Both the position numbers and the translations under genes were made by a program. From contig JAJCYA010000010.1 in NCBI GenBank assembly GCA_029263095.1, forward strand, positions 1 to 45,485: a stretch of DNA of 45,485 bases. The letters are read 5' to 3'. This DNA comes from Acidimicrobiia bacterium. Its GTDB lineage: Bacteria; Actinomycetota; Acidimicrobiia; Spongiisociales; UBA11373. Positions 28,516 to 37,589 of this stretch are shown here, piece after piece (positions within the stretch are counted from its first letter, which is position 1; every line of letters begins with the position of its first letter). Below the pieces are notes generated by a model that saw only the letters and a list, made by a program, of their open reading frames with translations, did no database searches and was not told the DNA's origin.

Positions 28516-30045
28516 ATGGCCATCAATACGCTGCTCGAGAGACACGCCAGGTATAGACCCAACCATCCGGCCGTGGTGTTCGGTGAGACCCGGCTTGACG
28601 CAGACGGACTCTTGGCACGCGCCAATCGGGTAGATAACGCGCTGCGCGGTCTCGGGCTCGGCAAGGGCGACAAGATCGCCATGGTGCTCGACAACTCGCT
28701 TGTGGTGCTCGACATCTACAACGTGTGTGCTGCCAGTGGCTTCGTGGCGGTCCCGCTGAGTCCTCTGTTGAGCGGCGAGGGACTCGTGAGCCTGCTGAAC
28801 GATGCAGACACTGCCGTCGTTATCACGATGACCCGTTTGGCTCGTGAATTCGAGGCGATTCGGGACCGGTTGAACATCGATCCCGATCGTTTCGTGCTCG
28901 TTGACGGGGAACGCCCCGGCTGGCAATCCTACGAGGCACTGACGACCGCCGCCTCGCCCGAGGCTCCGCCGCGTGACCCAGTGAACGACGAAGACATCTT
29001 CAACATCATCTATAGCTCGGGCACAACCGGCCGGCCAAAGGGGATAGTGCACACCCATGCCGTGCGACAGGCTTATTGCACTGGTTTCGCCTCATCGTTT
29101 CGGATCCACCCCGAGAGCGTGGTGCTTCATTCGGGATCCCTGGTGTTCAACGGAGCCTTCCTGTCGCTGATGCCAGCCATGTACCTCGGCTGCACCTATG
29201 TGCTCATGCCGTCGTTCGACGCCGACGCGATGATCGAGGCGATCGAAACCGAGCGCGCGACTCACATCATGCTGGTGCCCTCTCAGATCATCGCATTGCT
29301 CGAATCGGACCGGTTTACGGCAGACCACGTGGGTTCTTTGGAAATGGTGTGCTCTGTGGGGGCACCCCTTCACCTTGAGCACAAGGAGGAGTTGTCGCGG
29401 CGATTGCCGAACCGGTTCTATGAGCTGTACGGCCTCACAGAGGGCTTCGTGACGATCCTCGATCGTGACGACTTTGCGACGAAGCCAGGGTCGGTTGGAG
29501 TACCCCCGCCTTTGTACGAGATGCGGATTGTCGATTACCTGGGTGTGGATGTGGCGGCCGGTGAGGTCGGTGAGATCGTCGGTCGCGGTCCGATCACAAT
29601 GCCGGGTTACTACAAGCGTCCGGATCTCACGGCAGAGGCCCTTCGCGACGGCTGGCTGTTCACCGGAGATCTCGGGTTCGTGGACGACGATGGATTCTTG
29701 TTCCTCGTTGATCGCAAGAAGGATCTCATCATCTCGGGCGGCGTGAACGTATATCCACGGGACATCGAGGAGATCCTCATTACTCACCCCGCGATTACGG
29801 ATGTTGCAGTCTTCGGGGTGCCCCACGACAAGTGGGGCGAGACGCCGGTAGCGGCCGCTCGGGTCACTCCGGAGGCATCGGTAACCGCCGAAGAGCTGCG
29901 GGAGTGGCTCAACGAGCGAGTGGCCGCCCGCTTCCAAAAGGTCGGCGAGGTGATGATTCGTCAAGAGTTCCCGCTCAGCGTCGCAGGTAAGACCTTGCGC
30001 CGCGTGCTTCGTGACACCTATTTCGAGGAGAATCAGAGCAGATGA
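28516..30045 (+). CDS. Acyl-CoA synthetase 2 (AMP-forming)
   Basis: GGGGGGAG precedes ATG 28516, nine bases after the first ligase gene. The 509-residue enzyme has YSSGTTGRPKG, YGLTEG, LFTGDLGFVDDDGFLFLVDRKKDLIISGG and the C-terminal Lys in SVAGKTLRR, so the catalytic set is complete. It is clearly diverged from the first ligase (different pocket regions around 180-300), so it is not a recent duplicate and probably activates a different acid. It overlaps the last gene of the operon by ATGA. Confidence 0.95.
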   Translation: MAINTLLERHARYRPNHPAVVFGETRLDADGLLARANRVDNALRGLGLGKGDKIAMVLDNSLVVLDIYNVCAASGFVAVPLSPLLSGEGLVSLLNDADTAVVITMTRLAREFEAIRDRLNIDPDRFVLVDGERPGWQSYEALTTAASPEAPPRDPVNDEDIFNIIYSSGTTGRPKGIVHTHAVRQAYCTGFASSFRIHPESVVLHSGSLVFNGAFLSLMPAMYLGCTYVLMPSFDADAMIEAIETERATHIMLVPSQIIALLESDRFTADHVGSLEMVCSVGAPLHLEHKEELSRRLPNRFYELYGLTEGFVTILDRDDFATKPGSVGVPPPLYEMRIVDYLGVDVAAGEVGEIVGRGPITMPGYYKRPDLTAEALRDGWLFTGDLGFVDDDGFLFLVDRKKDLIISGGVNVYPRDIEEILITHPAITDVAVFGVPHDKWGETPVAAARVTPEASVTAEELREWLNERVAARFQKVGEVMIRQEFPLSVAGKTLRRVLRDTYFEENQSR

Positions 30046-30887
30046 AGAGCCGTCACATCCAAACGAACGGCATTCGACTCCACTTTCTGGACGTACCCGG
30101 CGATGGTCCGACGCTCATCCTGACACCCGGTCTCACTGCCAACTCCCACTTCTTCGTCGGGCTTTTGCGTGAGCTCACGCCACATCTGCGCGTGTTGGCG
30201 TTCGATCTGCGTGGTCGCGGTCTGTCGGACAAGCCAGATGCCGGTTACGAGATGGTGGATCATGCCGAGGACATCTTGGGTGCGATGGACGGCCTTGCGA
30301 TTGACAGTGCCATCGTCGGGGGCCATTCCTTCGGTGGCCTACTTACCTATTACCTGGCATCCCACCATCCAGAGCGGGTGTCGCGAGCGATCGTGATGGA
30401 TGCCCCTTCCGAGGTCGATCCGACGATCATCGAGCAGATCCAACCATCGTTGGATCGTCTCGAGACGACCTACTCATCGTGGGACGAATACCTCGCTGCC
30501 GTGCGTCGGATGCCGTACTACGAGGGCTGGGAATGGGATGAGTTTCTCACCGAGTTCTACAGGTCGGACGTTGAGACACTTCCCGACGGAGCTGTCCGTT
30601 CCCGGTCCAGGCCGGACCACATCCGCCAGGCAGTTGAAGGCACGCTCGGCATTGATTGGCCGGATCTGGTTGGACGCGTGGACCAGCCGACAATGCTGAT
30701 ACGGGCGAAGGGTCCGTTCGGGCCCCCCGGATACCCGCCGATCGTGTCTGAGGAGCAAGCCAGTCAGACGGCCTCCCTGCTGCGGAATGGATCCTTGAAG
30801 TCGTTCGACGGCAACCACATCACGTTCCTCTTCGGTGGCGGAGCCGCTGCGGTTGCCCGATCGATCATCGACTTCGCATCCGTTTGA
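30042..30887 (+). CDS. Alpha/beta-hydrolase 2 of the operon
   Basis: This 281-residue protein has an oxyanion region LTPGLTANS, the strand FDLRGRGLSDKP, the nucleophile elbow GHSFGG with Ser96, and a candidate catalytic His in FDGNHITFL near the C terminus. The usual acid site after strand 7 (GxxD) reads RAKGPFGPPG and lacks Asp, so the acid may come from elsewhere. It is cytoplasmic. As the last gene of the operon it could hydrolyse a CoA thioester, ester or ring-cleavage product. A weak inverted repeat (ACCCTC/GAGGGT, 30899-30927) lies between it and the convergent permease gene. Confidence 0.92.
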   Translation: MKSRHIQTNGIRLHFLDVPGDGPTLILTPGLTANSHFFVGLLRELTPHLRVLAFDLRGRGLSDKPDAGYEMVDHAEDILGAMDGLAIDSAIVGGHSFGGLLTYYLASHHPERVSRAIVMDAPSEVDPTIIEQIQPSLDRLETTYSSWDEYLAAVRRMPYYEGWEWDEFLTEFYRSDVETLPDGAVRSRSRPDHIRQAVEGTLGIDWPDLVGRVDQPTMLIRAKGPFGPPGYPPIVSEEQASQTASLLRNGSLKSFDGNHITFLFGGGAAAVARSIIDFASV

Positions 30888-30936
30888 TCGGCGCGCGCAC
30901 CCTCGTCTCAGTGCGCATCGAGAGGGTTCGACCACC

Positions 30937-33159
30937 TCAGTAGATGAATCTCTCCAGCAGTCTGCCGAGGAAGGAGCGGCGGGCCGTGTCTCTTGCCGAA
31001 ACCAACAGCACGCTGCAGTCGACCCTCTCTGCGATCCTGTCGGCCAGGTCGGCGAAGATGGGGAACCGGCGCAAAGAGGCACCGAGAATCACGAGATCGG
31101 CGTCACGGGCGATGGTGCCCAATGCTTCGACGATGTCGTCGGAACGGACCACAGCGCTGGTCGTGTCGGACCGACATAGCGCCATCAACTCCTCGTGGTA
31201 CTCACGTATCCCGTCCACTTGTAGGTCGGTGGCTTCTCCACCCACAACATGTACGAATCGGACGGCACCGTCAGCGGCGGTGGCCAAACGATCCGCCAGG
31301 TCGACCTTCAGGGCGTCATAGGGGCCGCCGGCACCCATCACGGCGACGGTATGCACGTCGCCCACGGCTCTGTTGCGGAGGAAGGCGGTGTCGCAGGAGA
31401 GATGTTCTCGAAGCCACCTCAACTCACCTCCAAAGAGTCGTCCCGGTCGATCGACTTGCGGCATGTCGGACAGCACGAGGTCGATCCGGTGCTCCGCCAC
31501 ATAGTTGATGAGCGCACGGCGGCGATCATGGCCGAGCACCTCACCGACCTGAACATTGATGCCCATTTCGGTGGCGATGTCACGGACGCCTTGCTCGAAG
31601 ACGAGTTCGTCATCGGTCTTGGCGGCGACTAGAGACAAGCTCATCTGAGAGGGAATCTGCTCAAAGCGCATCACGTCGACGCGTCTACCGGGTCTCACCA
31701 CGGTCCTCGCCATGCTCATCAGAGCTCGTAGGCGAGTACTCGAGATGTCCTTCCGGACTGGGATCAGGATTCGGCCCTTTCCAGACCGGCTCAGGGCCTC
31801 CCGTGTCTCATCGACCAGTCGGGCGGTAGCCCGGAGGCGCAAAGCGTCCAGTGAGGCGCTTTCTCGGCTGGCCCGGGATCGACCAAATACGCGGTACCAA
31901 ACGAATCCTCCGATGACGATGCCACCCGCTCCGAGGATCGGGACCCAACCCATTTGCGTCAGCAGTACCGCAGCCGCCGCGATCCCAGCCAGCTGAACCC
32001 AGGGATAGAAGGGTGATCGGAACCTGGGTCGATACCAGGCCACCTTGCTTTCGCGGAAGGCAATCACGGCCAGGTTCACCATGGACAGAACGAGGAGTTG
32101 GAAGGCACTGGCGAGCTTTGCCAAATCGAGCAGCGGCACAAACGCAATCAGGGAGACAAGCGCCAGGCCGGTAACTGCAGTCGATACGACAGGCGTTCCT
32201 GAGCGGGCTCCGATGCTGGCAAGGATCTTGGGCGCCAGCCGGTTGCGCGCCATCGCGAACGGGTAACGCGACGAGGCAAGGAGCCCGGCGTTTGCCATGC
32301 TTATCAGGGCCAGCACCGCGGTGATTCCGATGATCTTGGGTCCGACGTCTTGCATGAAGGCCTCAGCCGAAGTGGCCATCGGGGTCAGCGATGTCGTCAG
32401 ATCTGCCGGCGGCGTGGTGCCAACCATCACCAGCACGATCGCGGGATACAGGAACATCATCACTGAGATGGAGATGAGGATCCCCATGGGCAGGTTGCGA
32501 CTGGGCCGCTGTACCTCCTCGGCGATGCTGGCCACTTTCGTGACTCCGGCATAGGCCACGAAGACGAGTCCGGTGGCCTCAAGCAGGCCCAACGTTCCCT
32601 CTGCGAGGAAGGGCCGGTAGCGATCGCTGTCCACCAACGTGATGCCATCTGCGATGAAGAAGACCAGGACACCCAAGACGAACGTCACCGCCAGAGCCTG
32701 GAAGCGCCCCGACTGCCTGACGCCGGCGATGTTGAGCAGAATCAACCCAACTGCGATACCCAACGCCACCGGCCGAGCGGGGATGTCGTGCACAAAGAAC
32801 TGGAGATAGGCACCCAATCCGACGAGGGCGAACGCCGCTTTGAAGACCATGGCAAACCAGGTGCCAAAGCCGGCAATCGTACCCATCAGCGGACCCATCG
32901 CTCGATCCACGTAGAGGTAGCTACCGCCTGCTTGAGGCATCGCGGTTGCCATCTCCGATTGGCTGAATGCAGCCGGCAATACGACTAGGCCTGCCAGGAA
33001 GTAGGCAGCGATCACAGCGGGACCTGCCACTTTCGTGGCCAATCCCGGCAACACGAAGATGCCACTCCCAATCATCGCCCCGAGGGACACGGTGAAGACT
33101 GCATACAGTCCGAGCTCGCGGGCGAGCGACTTGGATTGTGAAGGTGGATTCGTCTCCAT
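30937..33159 (-). CDS. APC-family amino-acid permease with two USP-like domains
   Basis: From ATG 33159 the protein has 740 residues; the frame extends further to 33258. The N-terminal 430 residues have about 12 membrane helices with the APC hallmark GAMIGSGIFVLPG and GSYLYVDRAMGP. The cytoplasmic C-terminal part has two universal-stress-protein-like halves, starting near GRILIPVRKD and VHTVAVMGAGGPYDAL; the second ends VDCSVLLVSA. APC permeases with C-terminal USP domains are known and may be nucleotide-regulated. The substrate is unknown, probably an amino acid or cationic compound. It converges on the catabolic operon and diverges from the lipoprotein at 33292. Confidence 0.92.
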   Translation of the reverse strand: METNPPSQSKSLARELGLYAVFTVSLGAMIGSGIFVLPGLATKVAGPAVIAAYFLAGLVVLPAAFSQSEMATAMPQAGGSYLYVDRAMGPLMGTIAGFGTWFAMVFKAAFALVGLGAYLQFFVHDIPARPVALGIAVGLILLNIAGVRQSGRFQALAVTFVLGVLVFFIADGITLVDSDRYRPFLAEGTLGLLEATGLVFVAYAGVTKVASIAEEVQRPSRNLPMGILISISVMMFLYPAIVLVMVGTTPPADLTTSLTPMATSAEAFMQDVGPKIIGITAVLALISMANAGLLASSRYPFAMARNRLAPKILASIGARSGTPVVSTAVTGLALVSLIAFVPLLDLAKLASAFQLLVLSMVNLAVIAFRESKVAWYRPRFRSPFYPWVQLAGIAAAAVLLTQMGWVPILGAGGIVIGGFVWYRVFGRSRASRESASLDALRLRATARLVDETREALSRSGKGRILIPVRKDISSTRLRALMSMARTVVRPGRRVDVMRFEQIPSQMSLSLVAAKTDDELVFEQGVRDIATEMGINVQVGEVLGHDRRRALINYVAEHRIDLVLSDMPQVDRPGRLFGGELRWLREHLSCDTAFLRNRAVGDVHTVAVMGAGGPYDALKVDLADRLATAADGAVRFVHVVGGEATDLQVDGIREYHEELMALCRSDTTSAVVRSDDIVEALGTIARDADLVILGASLRRFPIFADLADRIAERVDCSVLLVSARDTARRSFLGRLLERFIY

Positions 33160-33291
33160 CAAGTCCCGGGAGCGTACCCGGGTCGCCGACCGCCTGACGC
33201 TTGTGCGGCGCCGTCGTTTCGCCTCTGCCATTCGGCCCTGGTCCGCAACAGCGGCCATCGCGACACTTGGGGCAAGTCAGGGAGGTGGTTT

Positions 33292-34155
33292 GTGCGCGCC
33301 CGGTCGATTCTTGCGGCGATGATCGTTTCAGTCTTGGTTGTATCGGCATGCGGTGACGATGAAACGGTGCCATTCGCTTCACAGGCTGCGACCAATTCAT
33401 CCACAACCATCGCGGCCGGTACCACAGTCGTCTCGGAAACGACTCTGGTGGGGGATTCCTCTACCACGGCTCCGACGACAGCTACTACGACGACCAACCC
33501 GACTACCACGGCGCCTCCCACGACTACTACAACCACATCACCGCTTCCTACTGCAGCGGATGCTCTGGCGGGATTCTTTGCGGCCGTGACCGCGCTCGAT
33601 GCAGATATTCGGGCGGCGGCCGATCTCTTCAACGCCGGATACGACGGAGATGCGGCCACGATCTCGGGTGTCGCGGCGAACGCAATCAACGCACTCGACG
33701 CGTCCCCCGTGGTATCGCAGATCCCGCCGGGTCTCTCGCTGTCGCTGGAGACGGCGGTGCTCGGTGTGCTCGCCGATTTGCAGAGCCGGATCGCAGCCCT
33801 TCAGGGAGCGGTGCGACTGCTCAACGGCAACGTCTCGGAGGTGCCGTTTGCCCTCGACTGCCTCGAGAATGGTGGCCTCTCGGCCGATCGCTTTGCCGGT
33901 GATGTCGATCGAGCCGTTGCTCTGGCCGCACTAGAACCGCCACCAACGGCGGCTCCCGATTCGGTCCCGGCCGGGGTGCTGGCAGTTCGAGTGGAGACGA
34001 TCCGGTCGATGAACTTCGGTTGTGACGGATGCGGAGGGATGGCATACACCGAGGCGATCCCGATCGACTGGGATGCCGGTTTGATCATGGAGGGCGTTGG
34101 ATTCGAGGCTTCTTTCGACGGTGTCGGCTGGCAGATACTCATCTACGCCTGTTGA
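33292..34155 (+). CDS. Secreted lipoprotein with Thr-rich linker
   Basis: GTG 33292 is preceded by GGGAGG. The 287-residue product has a lipobox VVSAC (Cys20), a long Thr/Pro-rich linker (about 35-85) and a helical middle domain rich in Ala and Asp. It ends with a Cys-containing beta domain (FGCDGCGGM). Nothing identifies an activity. The linker is encoded by ACN repeats prone to slippage. Confidence 0.85.
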   Translation: MRARSILAAMIVSVLVVSACGDDETVPFASQAATNSSTTIAAGTTVVSETTLVGDSSTTAPTTATTTTNPTTTAPPTTTTTTSPLPTAADALAGFFAAVTALDADIRAAADLFNAGYDGDAATISGVAANAINALDASPVVSQIPPGLSLSLETAVLGVLADLQSRIAALQGAVRLLNGNVSEVPFALDCLENGGLSADRFAGDVDRAVALAALEPPPTAAPDSVPAGVLAVRVETIRSMNFGCDGCGGMAYTEAIPIDWDAGLIMEGVGFEASFDGVGWQILIYAC

Positions 34156-34167
34156 GTTCTGCTCCGA

Positions 34168-34776
34168 TCAGGGCACGAGGGTGAGGGTGAAGACACCCGG
34201 TTCGTTGGTGTTGGAGTCGGTGATGAAGAACATGGCGAGATCGGGCTGACCATCGCTGTCGCCTGCCCTTTCGAATCGCAGTCTGAATTGGAGCATCGGT
34301 TCGTCGGCGCCGAGCGCGTCACGAACCGTCTCGGTCACGTCGCAGGTGAGTCCGGCATCGGTCCGCTCACAGGCCACCGGGGCTCCGGTCGCCGGGAGAT
34401 CGAACAGGTTCGGCCCGAAGGCTTCGTAGAGCACCGGCTCTGCGAGGAACCCGCCTAGGTCCTCAAACGGGGCCCCGCGCACGGTCAGTACGTCCGAAGA
34501 GAGCACGGCCGACGATACGCTCGACAAGGAACCGGGTCTCTCGAAGGTCAGATAGACCTGGACGCCGTCTCCGTCGGGGAAGCTCGGGTTGAGATTGTCC
34601 CCTACGAAGAGGCCCGTCCCCATGCCGGCAAATCCGCGTGGGGTGTGACCTTCGAGCTGTCCTCCTTCGTTGACGAGGAGCACCAAGCCGGCGGTATCGG
34701 TGGTCACAGCGGGTGCCGCCGCTGCTGAGCACGCGGCAAAGATTAGAGATGGCAACAACCACCTAGCGGACGCCAT
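34168..34776 (-). CDS. Secreted lipoprotein of unknown function
   Basis: This 202-residue protein has a signal peptide with lipobox IFAAC (Cys16). The mature part is beta-rich and contains CDVTETVRDAL and LQFRLRFERAGDSDGQPD. This recalls CBM96/DNRLRE-like beta-sandwiches on surface proteins, a weak resemblance only. Its start overlaps the end of the upstream metalloprotease gene by 14 nt, so the two form an operon and may share a substrate or complex. Confidence 0.83.
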   Translation of the reverse strand: MASARWLLPSLIFAACSAAAAPAVTTDTAGLVLLVNEGGQLEGHTPRGFAGMGTGLFVGDNLNPSFPDGDGVQVYLTFERPGSLSSVSSAVLSSDVLTVRGAPFEDLGGFLAEPVLYEAFGPNLFDLPATGAPVACERTDAGLTCDVTETVRDALGADEPMLQFRLRFERAGDSDGQPDLAMFFITDSNTNEPGVFTLTLVP

Positions 34777-35374
34777 CGAGGATCCCCTGTGCGATGTATC
34801 GAGCGACCGCTATCTCGTCGGCAGTCAGTGTCATGCCGTTCGTGCCCGAGAACATCAGCCGATCAGGATCGTCCAGCGCGTGATGAAGGCCGAGAATGTG
34901 GCCGATCTCGTGGCTGCTGACTCGCTCGTCGTGCACCGTCGACACGTCACTCACGAAGAAGGTTCGCAGTCCGAGGGGGGCAAACCCATTGGCCCCGCCT
35001 GCGTCGGGAACGTAGAACCCGATCATCGCTCCCGGGTCGGGAATCTCGAAGCGCCCCCGATTGGCTGCGATGAGAAACGCCCTCCCATCGCGGGCCGCAA
35101 CTGCAGTGATTACGTCGGACGGGACTTCGATCTCGCCTACCACCGTGATGTCGAGGACGATCCCTGCCTGGTCCCAGATCTCGGTCATCCTGGCGCCGAT
35201 AGTCGTTACGTCTTGGGGCGTCCGCACCGACGACGGCCCGGTGTCGCCGACAACGACATAGAGAGACACGGGCAGGTGGATCGATTCCGGCGGCGCGGCG
35301 ATCGGTGCGACCGACGCCGCAGCCGAACCACAGGCCGCCAGCAAGATCAGAAACGGAGTGAGGAGAAACCGCAC
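34763..35374 (-). CDS. Lipoprotein metalloprotease of the metzincin type
   Basis: GTG 35374 is preceded by GAGGAG on the minus strand; upstream codons do not fit a signal peptide. The 203-residue protein has a lipobox LLAAC (Cys15) and a catalytic zinc motif HEIGHILGLHH. This gives His155, Glu156, His159 and His165, the full HExxHxxGxxH set, and Met174 in RLMFSG is a good Met-turn. It should therefore be a surface-anchored zinc protease of the metzincin clan, close to small matrixin-like enzymes. The target is unknown; the overlapping lipoprotein gene downstream is a candidate partner. Confidence 0.92.
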   Translation of the reverse strand: MRFLLTPFLILLAACGSAAASVAPIAAPPESIHLPVSLYVVVGDTGPSSVRTPQDVTTIGARMTEIWDQAGIVLDITVVGEIEVPSDVITAVAARDGRAFLIAANRGRFEIPDPGAMIGFYVPDAGGANGFAPLGLRTFFVSDVSTVHDERVSSHEIGHILGLHHALDDPDRLMFSGTNGMTLTADEIAVARYIAQGILDGVR

Positions 35375-35478
35375 GGTCTCCTCAACCGGCGCCACACCCG
35401 GATGCTTCCCTGATGCTGGATCTGCGGAACAGTTGGAGCCGGCTGCGCGTTGCATCAGGACCACTATCTGGAGCACAT

Positions 35479-36720
35479 GTGTCCAAACCCCTGCTTGCGA
35501 TCGTCGCTCTCGCTCTTGTCGCTGCCGCCTGTTCTTCGACGAGCGACACGGCGACCGATTCGACCACGACCAGCGCAGCCGTCGCCGCTTCCACTACGTC
35601 TACCACGGTGACTCCGAATCAGAGCGAGCCGACTGAGGTCCCAGCGGATTCGGCACTCACGCTGACGGTGGCGGGAGGATGGTCGGCGACCGCACTGGGA
35701 TCTGGTGTAAAGCCGGCGATCGCACTCGACGGTTCCGGTGCCCCGGGCGTGGCCTGGATCTTCGAGGAGATTGGCGAAGGGTTCGTCGCGTTCTCCACCG
35801 CAGTCGACTCCTGGGAACGGAAGCTGGTGCTGGAGGGCTACTTCTACGGCCCGATCGACCTCGCATTCGACCCCTCGGACATTCCCAACATCGTGATTCA
35901 CGACCACCAGGCCGACAACTTTGACCCGGAACTAGGCGACCTGGTGCGTCTCTACTGGGACGGTTCCGGCTGGGTGAAGGACACCGCCACCGATGATGGT
36001 CACGACGGGTGGGACAGCACCGTCGCCATTGGTGCCAACGGCGTCGTCCATGCCGCCGGGGTCGACCCGGCGCAATTCGGGCGGCAGGACGGGGTCGAGT
36101 ACTACCGGAACGCCGGTTCGGGTTGGGAGGTGACCGCGGTTGGGAGTGGACCGATCCCGTACCAGTACAACGTAGGCCTTGCCCTCGATCCGACCGGTGT
36201 GCCGACCCTCACCTACTACGACGACAGTGACCGGGATCTGATCATTGCCACCCTCGTCGGGGAAGCGTGGTCGCTGGAGACGGTGGCGTCGGAAGGCGAC
36301 GTCGGCAAATACTCATCTCTGGCCTTTGATGCAGAGGGCAGGGCTGCGGTGACCTTCTTCGAGCAGACATCGGGAACTGCCGGGAACATCCTGTTCGCCT
36401 TCAATGAGGGGGCCGACTGGGTGCTGGAGACGGTTGGGCAGCTCACCGCGTTCTCGGAGGGCAACGCCCGGCGCAACTCCTCACTGGCGTTCGATGGTCA
36501 AGGCCGCGCCCACGTCGCCTTCTCGGATACCTCAGGCGTTTGGTACTCCGTGCGCGGAGATACCGGTTGGGAGACTGAGCAGATCGTCACCGCCGACTTG
36601 GCTCTGGGACAGCTCGTGTCCCTCGTGCTCGACGGAGCCGACACCCCTCACTTGGTGCTCTATGAGATCACGAGCGGCAACCCGCTCGACGGCACCGTCG
36701 CCTACCTAACGCGGGGCTAG
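35479..36720 (+). CDS. Secreted lipoprotein with beta-propeller repeats
   Basis: GTG 35479 follows GGAG by 5 nt and places the lipobox VAAAC (Cys18) correctly. An earlier ATG at 35413 is possible but gives an unlikely N terminus. The 413-residue product has a Ser/Thr linker. It then has about six repeats of the type SLAFDxxGxPxVxFxD followed by LxxAxxxGxxWxxETV, for example YSSLAFDAEGRAAVTFFE and NSSLAFDGQGRAHVAFSD. That is a beta-propeller as seen in sialidase/BNR-like and other extracellular binding proteins. No catalytic residues are evident. Confidence 0.9.
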   Translation: MSKPLLAIVALALVAAACSSTSDTATDSTTTSAAVAASTTSTTVTPNQSEPTEVPADSALTLTVAGGWSATALGSGVKPAIALDGSGAPGVAWIFEEIGEGFVAFSTAVDSWERKLVLEGYFYGPIDLAFDPSDIPNIVIHDHQADNFDPELGDLVRLYWDGSGWVKDTATDDGHDGWDSTVAIGANGVVHAAGVDPAQFGRQDGVEYYRNAGSGWEVTAVGSGPIPYQYNVGLALDPTGVPTLTYYDDSDRDLIIATLVGEAWSLETVASEGDVGKYSSLAFDAEGRAAVTFFEQTSGTAGNILFAFNEGADWVLETVGQLTAFSEGNARRNSSLAFDGQGRAHVAFSDTSGVWYSVRGDTGWETEQIVTADLALGQLVSLVLDGADTPHLVLYEITSGNPLDGTVAYLTRG

Positions 36721-36750
36721 TGCTCGGCGGAGGGCCACAGGTGTTGGGAA

Positions 36751-36784
36751 TTGTGGTGCCCCGGCAGCATCCGGGGCACCACAA
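36751..36784. terminator. Bidirectional intrinsic terminator
   Basis: Perfect 14-bp arms TTGTGGTGCCCCGG and CCGGGGCACCACAA with a 6-nt loop sit between the convergent genes ending at 36720 and 36804. The stem is symmetric, so it can stop transcription from either side. Confidence 0.88.
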
Positions 36785-36803
36785 CATCCGTGTTGATGGG
36801 TCG

Positions 36804-37394
36804 CTACGGACGACCCAGGGAACTCGAGAGTGAGATGATGTCGTCTGCGACGTTCAGACAGTCCTGCGGCGTCAGACCGGTGTAGATCCAGAAGTAGATC
36901 CAGTAACTGGGGTCGGTGGCACCGTCGTAGTTGGCGTAGGCGATCAAGCAGATGGCCGCCGTGGTGTAGGAGGCGATGGTTGCCTCACTGCCGAACCGCA
37001 CGTCCAGAACATCCCAGCCGGCATCGGTGAGCGTGGCGGCATAGCCCGGTGGCGGCGGAGCATCGACGATCGCGGCGACGCGGAATCCATCATCCATCTC
37101 CTCGACCGATACCAGTTCGGTGTTGGGCTGAAGCGGAACCATGTGATCGGCGATGACCTGTTCAGCGGTCAGGGCCGCGGTCTGCGTCGTGGTGGGTGCT
37201 GCCGTGGTTGTGGTTGTCGTAGGTGGCGTAGTCGTTGTCGGTGCGTTGGTGGGGGCCGGTGCGTCGGTAGCCGCGGGTGCATCCGTGGCTGCCGTCGTGG
37301 CCTGGGTCGTTATTGCGTCGTCGTCTCCGCATGCCGCAGCCACCAGGGCGAAGGCAAGGAGTAGGACGATCACGCGAGTTGTCGCGCTCTTCAT
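36804..37394 (-). CDS. Secreted lipoprotein with Thr/Ala/Pro linker
   Basis: GAGGGGAAA precedes the ATG on the minus strand. The 196-residue product has lipobox LVAAAC (Cys22) and a repeat-rich linker of Thr, Ala and Pro (about 28-75) followed by a compact domain (about 80-196). The domain has two Cys residues near the C terminus and an aromatic YWIYFWIYTG segment. The function is not recognised. Confidence 0.87.
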   Translation of the reverse strand: MKSATTRVIVLLLAFALVAAACGDDDAITTQATTAATDAPAATDAPAPTNAPTTTTPPTTTTTTAAPTTTQTAALTAEQVIADHMVPLQPNTELVSVEEMDDGFRVAAIVDAPPPPGYAATLTDAGWDVLDVRFGSEATIASYTTAAICLIAYANYDGATDPSYWIYFWIYTGLTPQDCLNVADDIISLSSSLGRP

Positions 37395-37589
37395 GTGTTT
37401 CCCCTCGTTCTGTCGGCCACGGTGGGCCGAGAGATGTGGGACATTATTGGATCCGTGTTTCTAGACCGTGTGTCGGCACCGGTTGTAGGGTTCGGAAGTG
37501 ACCGGTTCGACCACCTCTTGCGATTCACCAGACGGCACCCTCTGTCGTTTCTGTCGGTACTAGGCCCCGGTAGTCAGGAGGTGTGCTGA

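Noticed and set aside
27340-29058. 572-residue antisense frame opposite the two CoA ligases
   Set aside because: It is the mirror of strongly coding sequence with perfect ligase motifs on the plus strand; long antisense frames are expected at this GC content.
26000-30887. OleABCD-type long-chain olefin or beta-lactone pathway
   Set aside because: The gene order KAS III-like, AMP ligase and hydrolase is suggestive, but no OleD-type reductase is present. The hydrolase has a Ser nucleophile (GHSFGG) rather than the Asp of OleB, and both ligases keep the C-terminal catalytic Lys.
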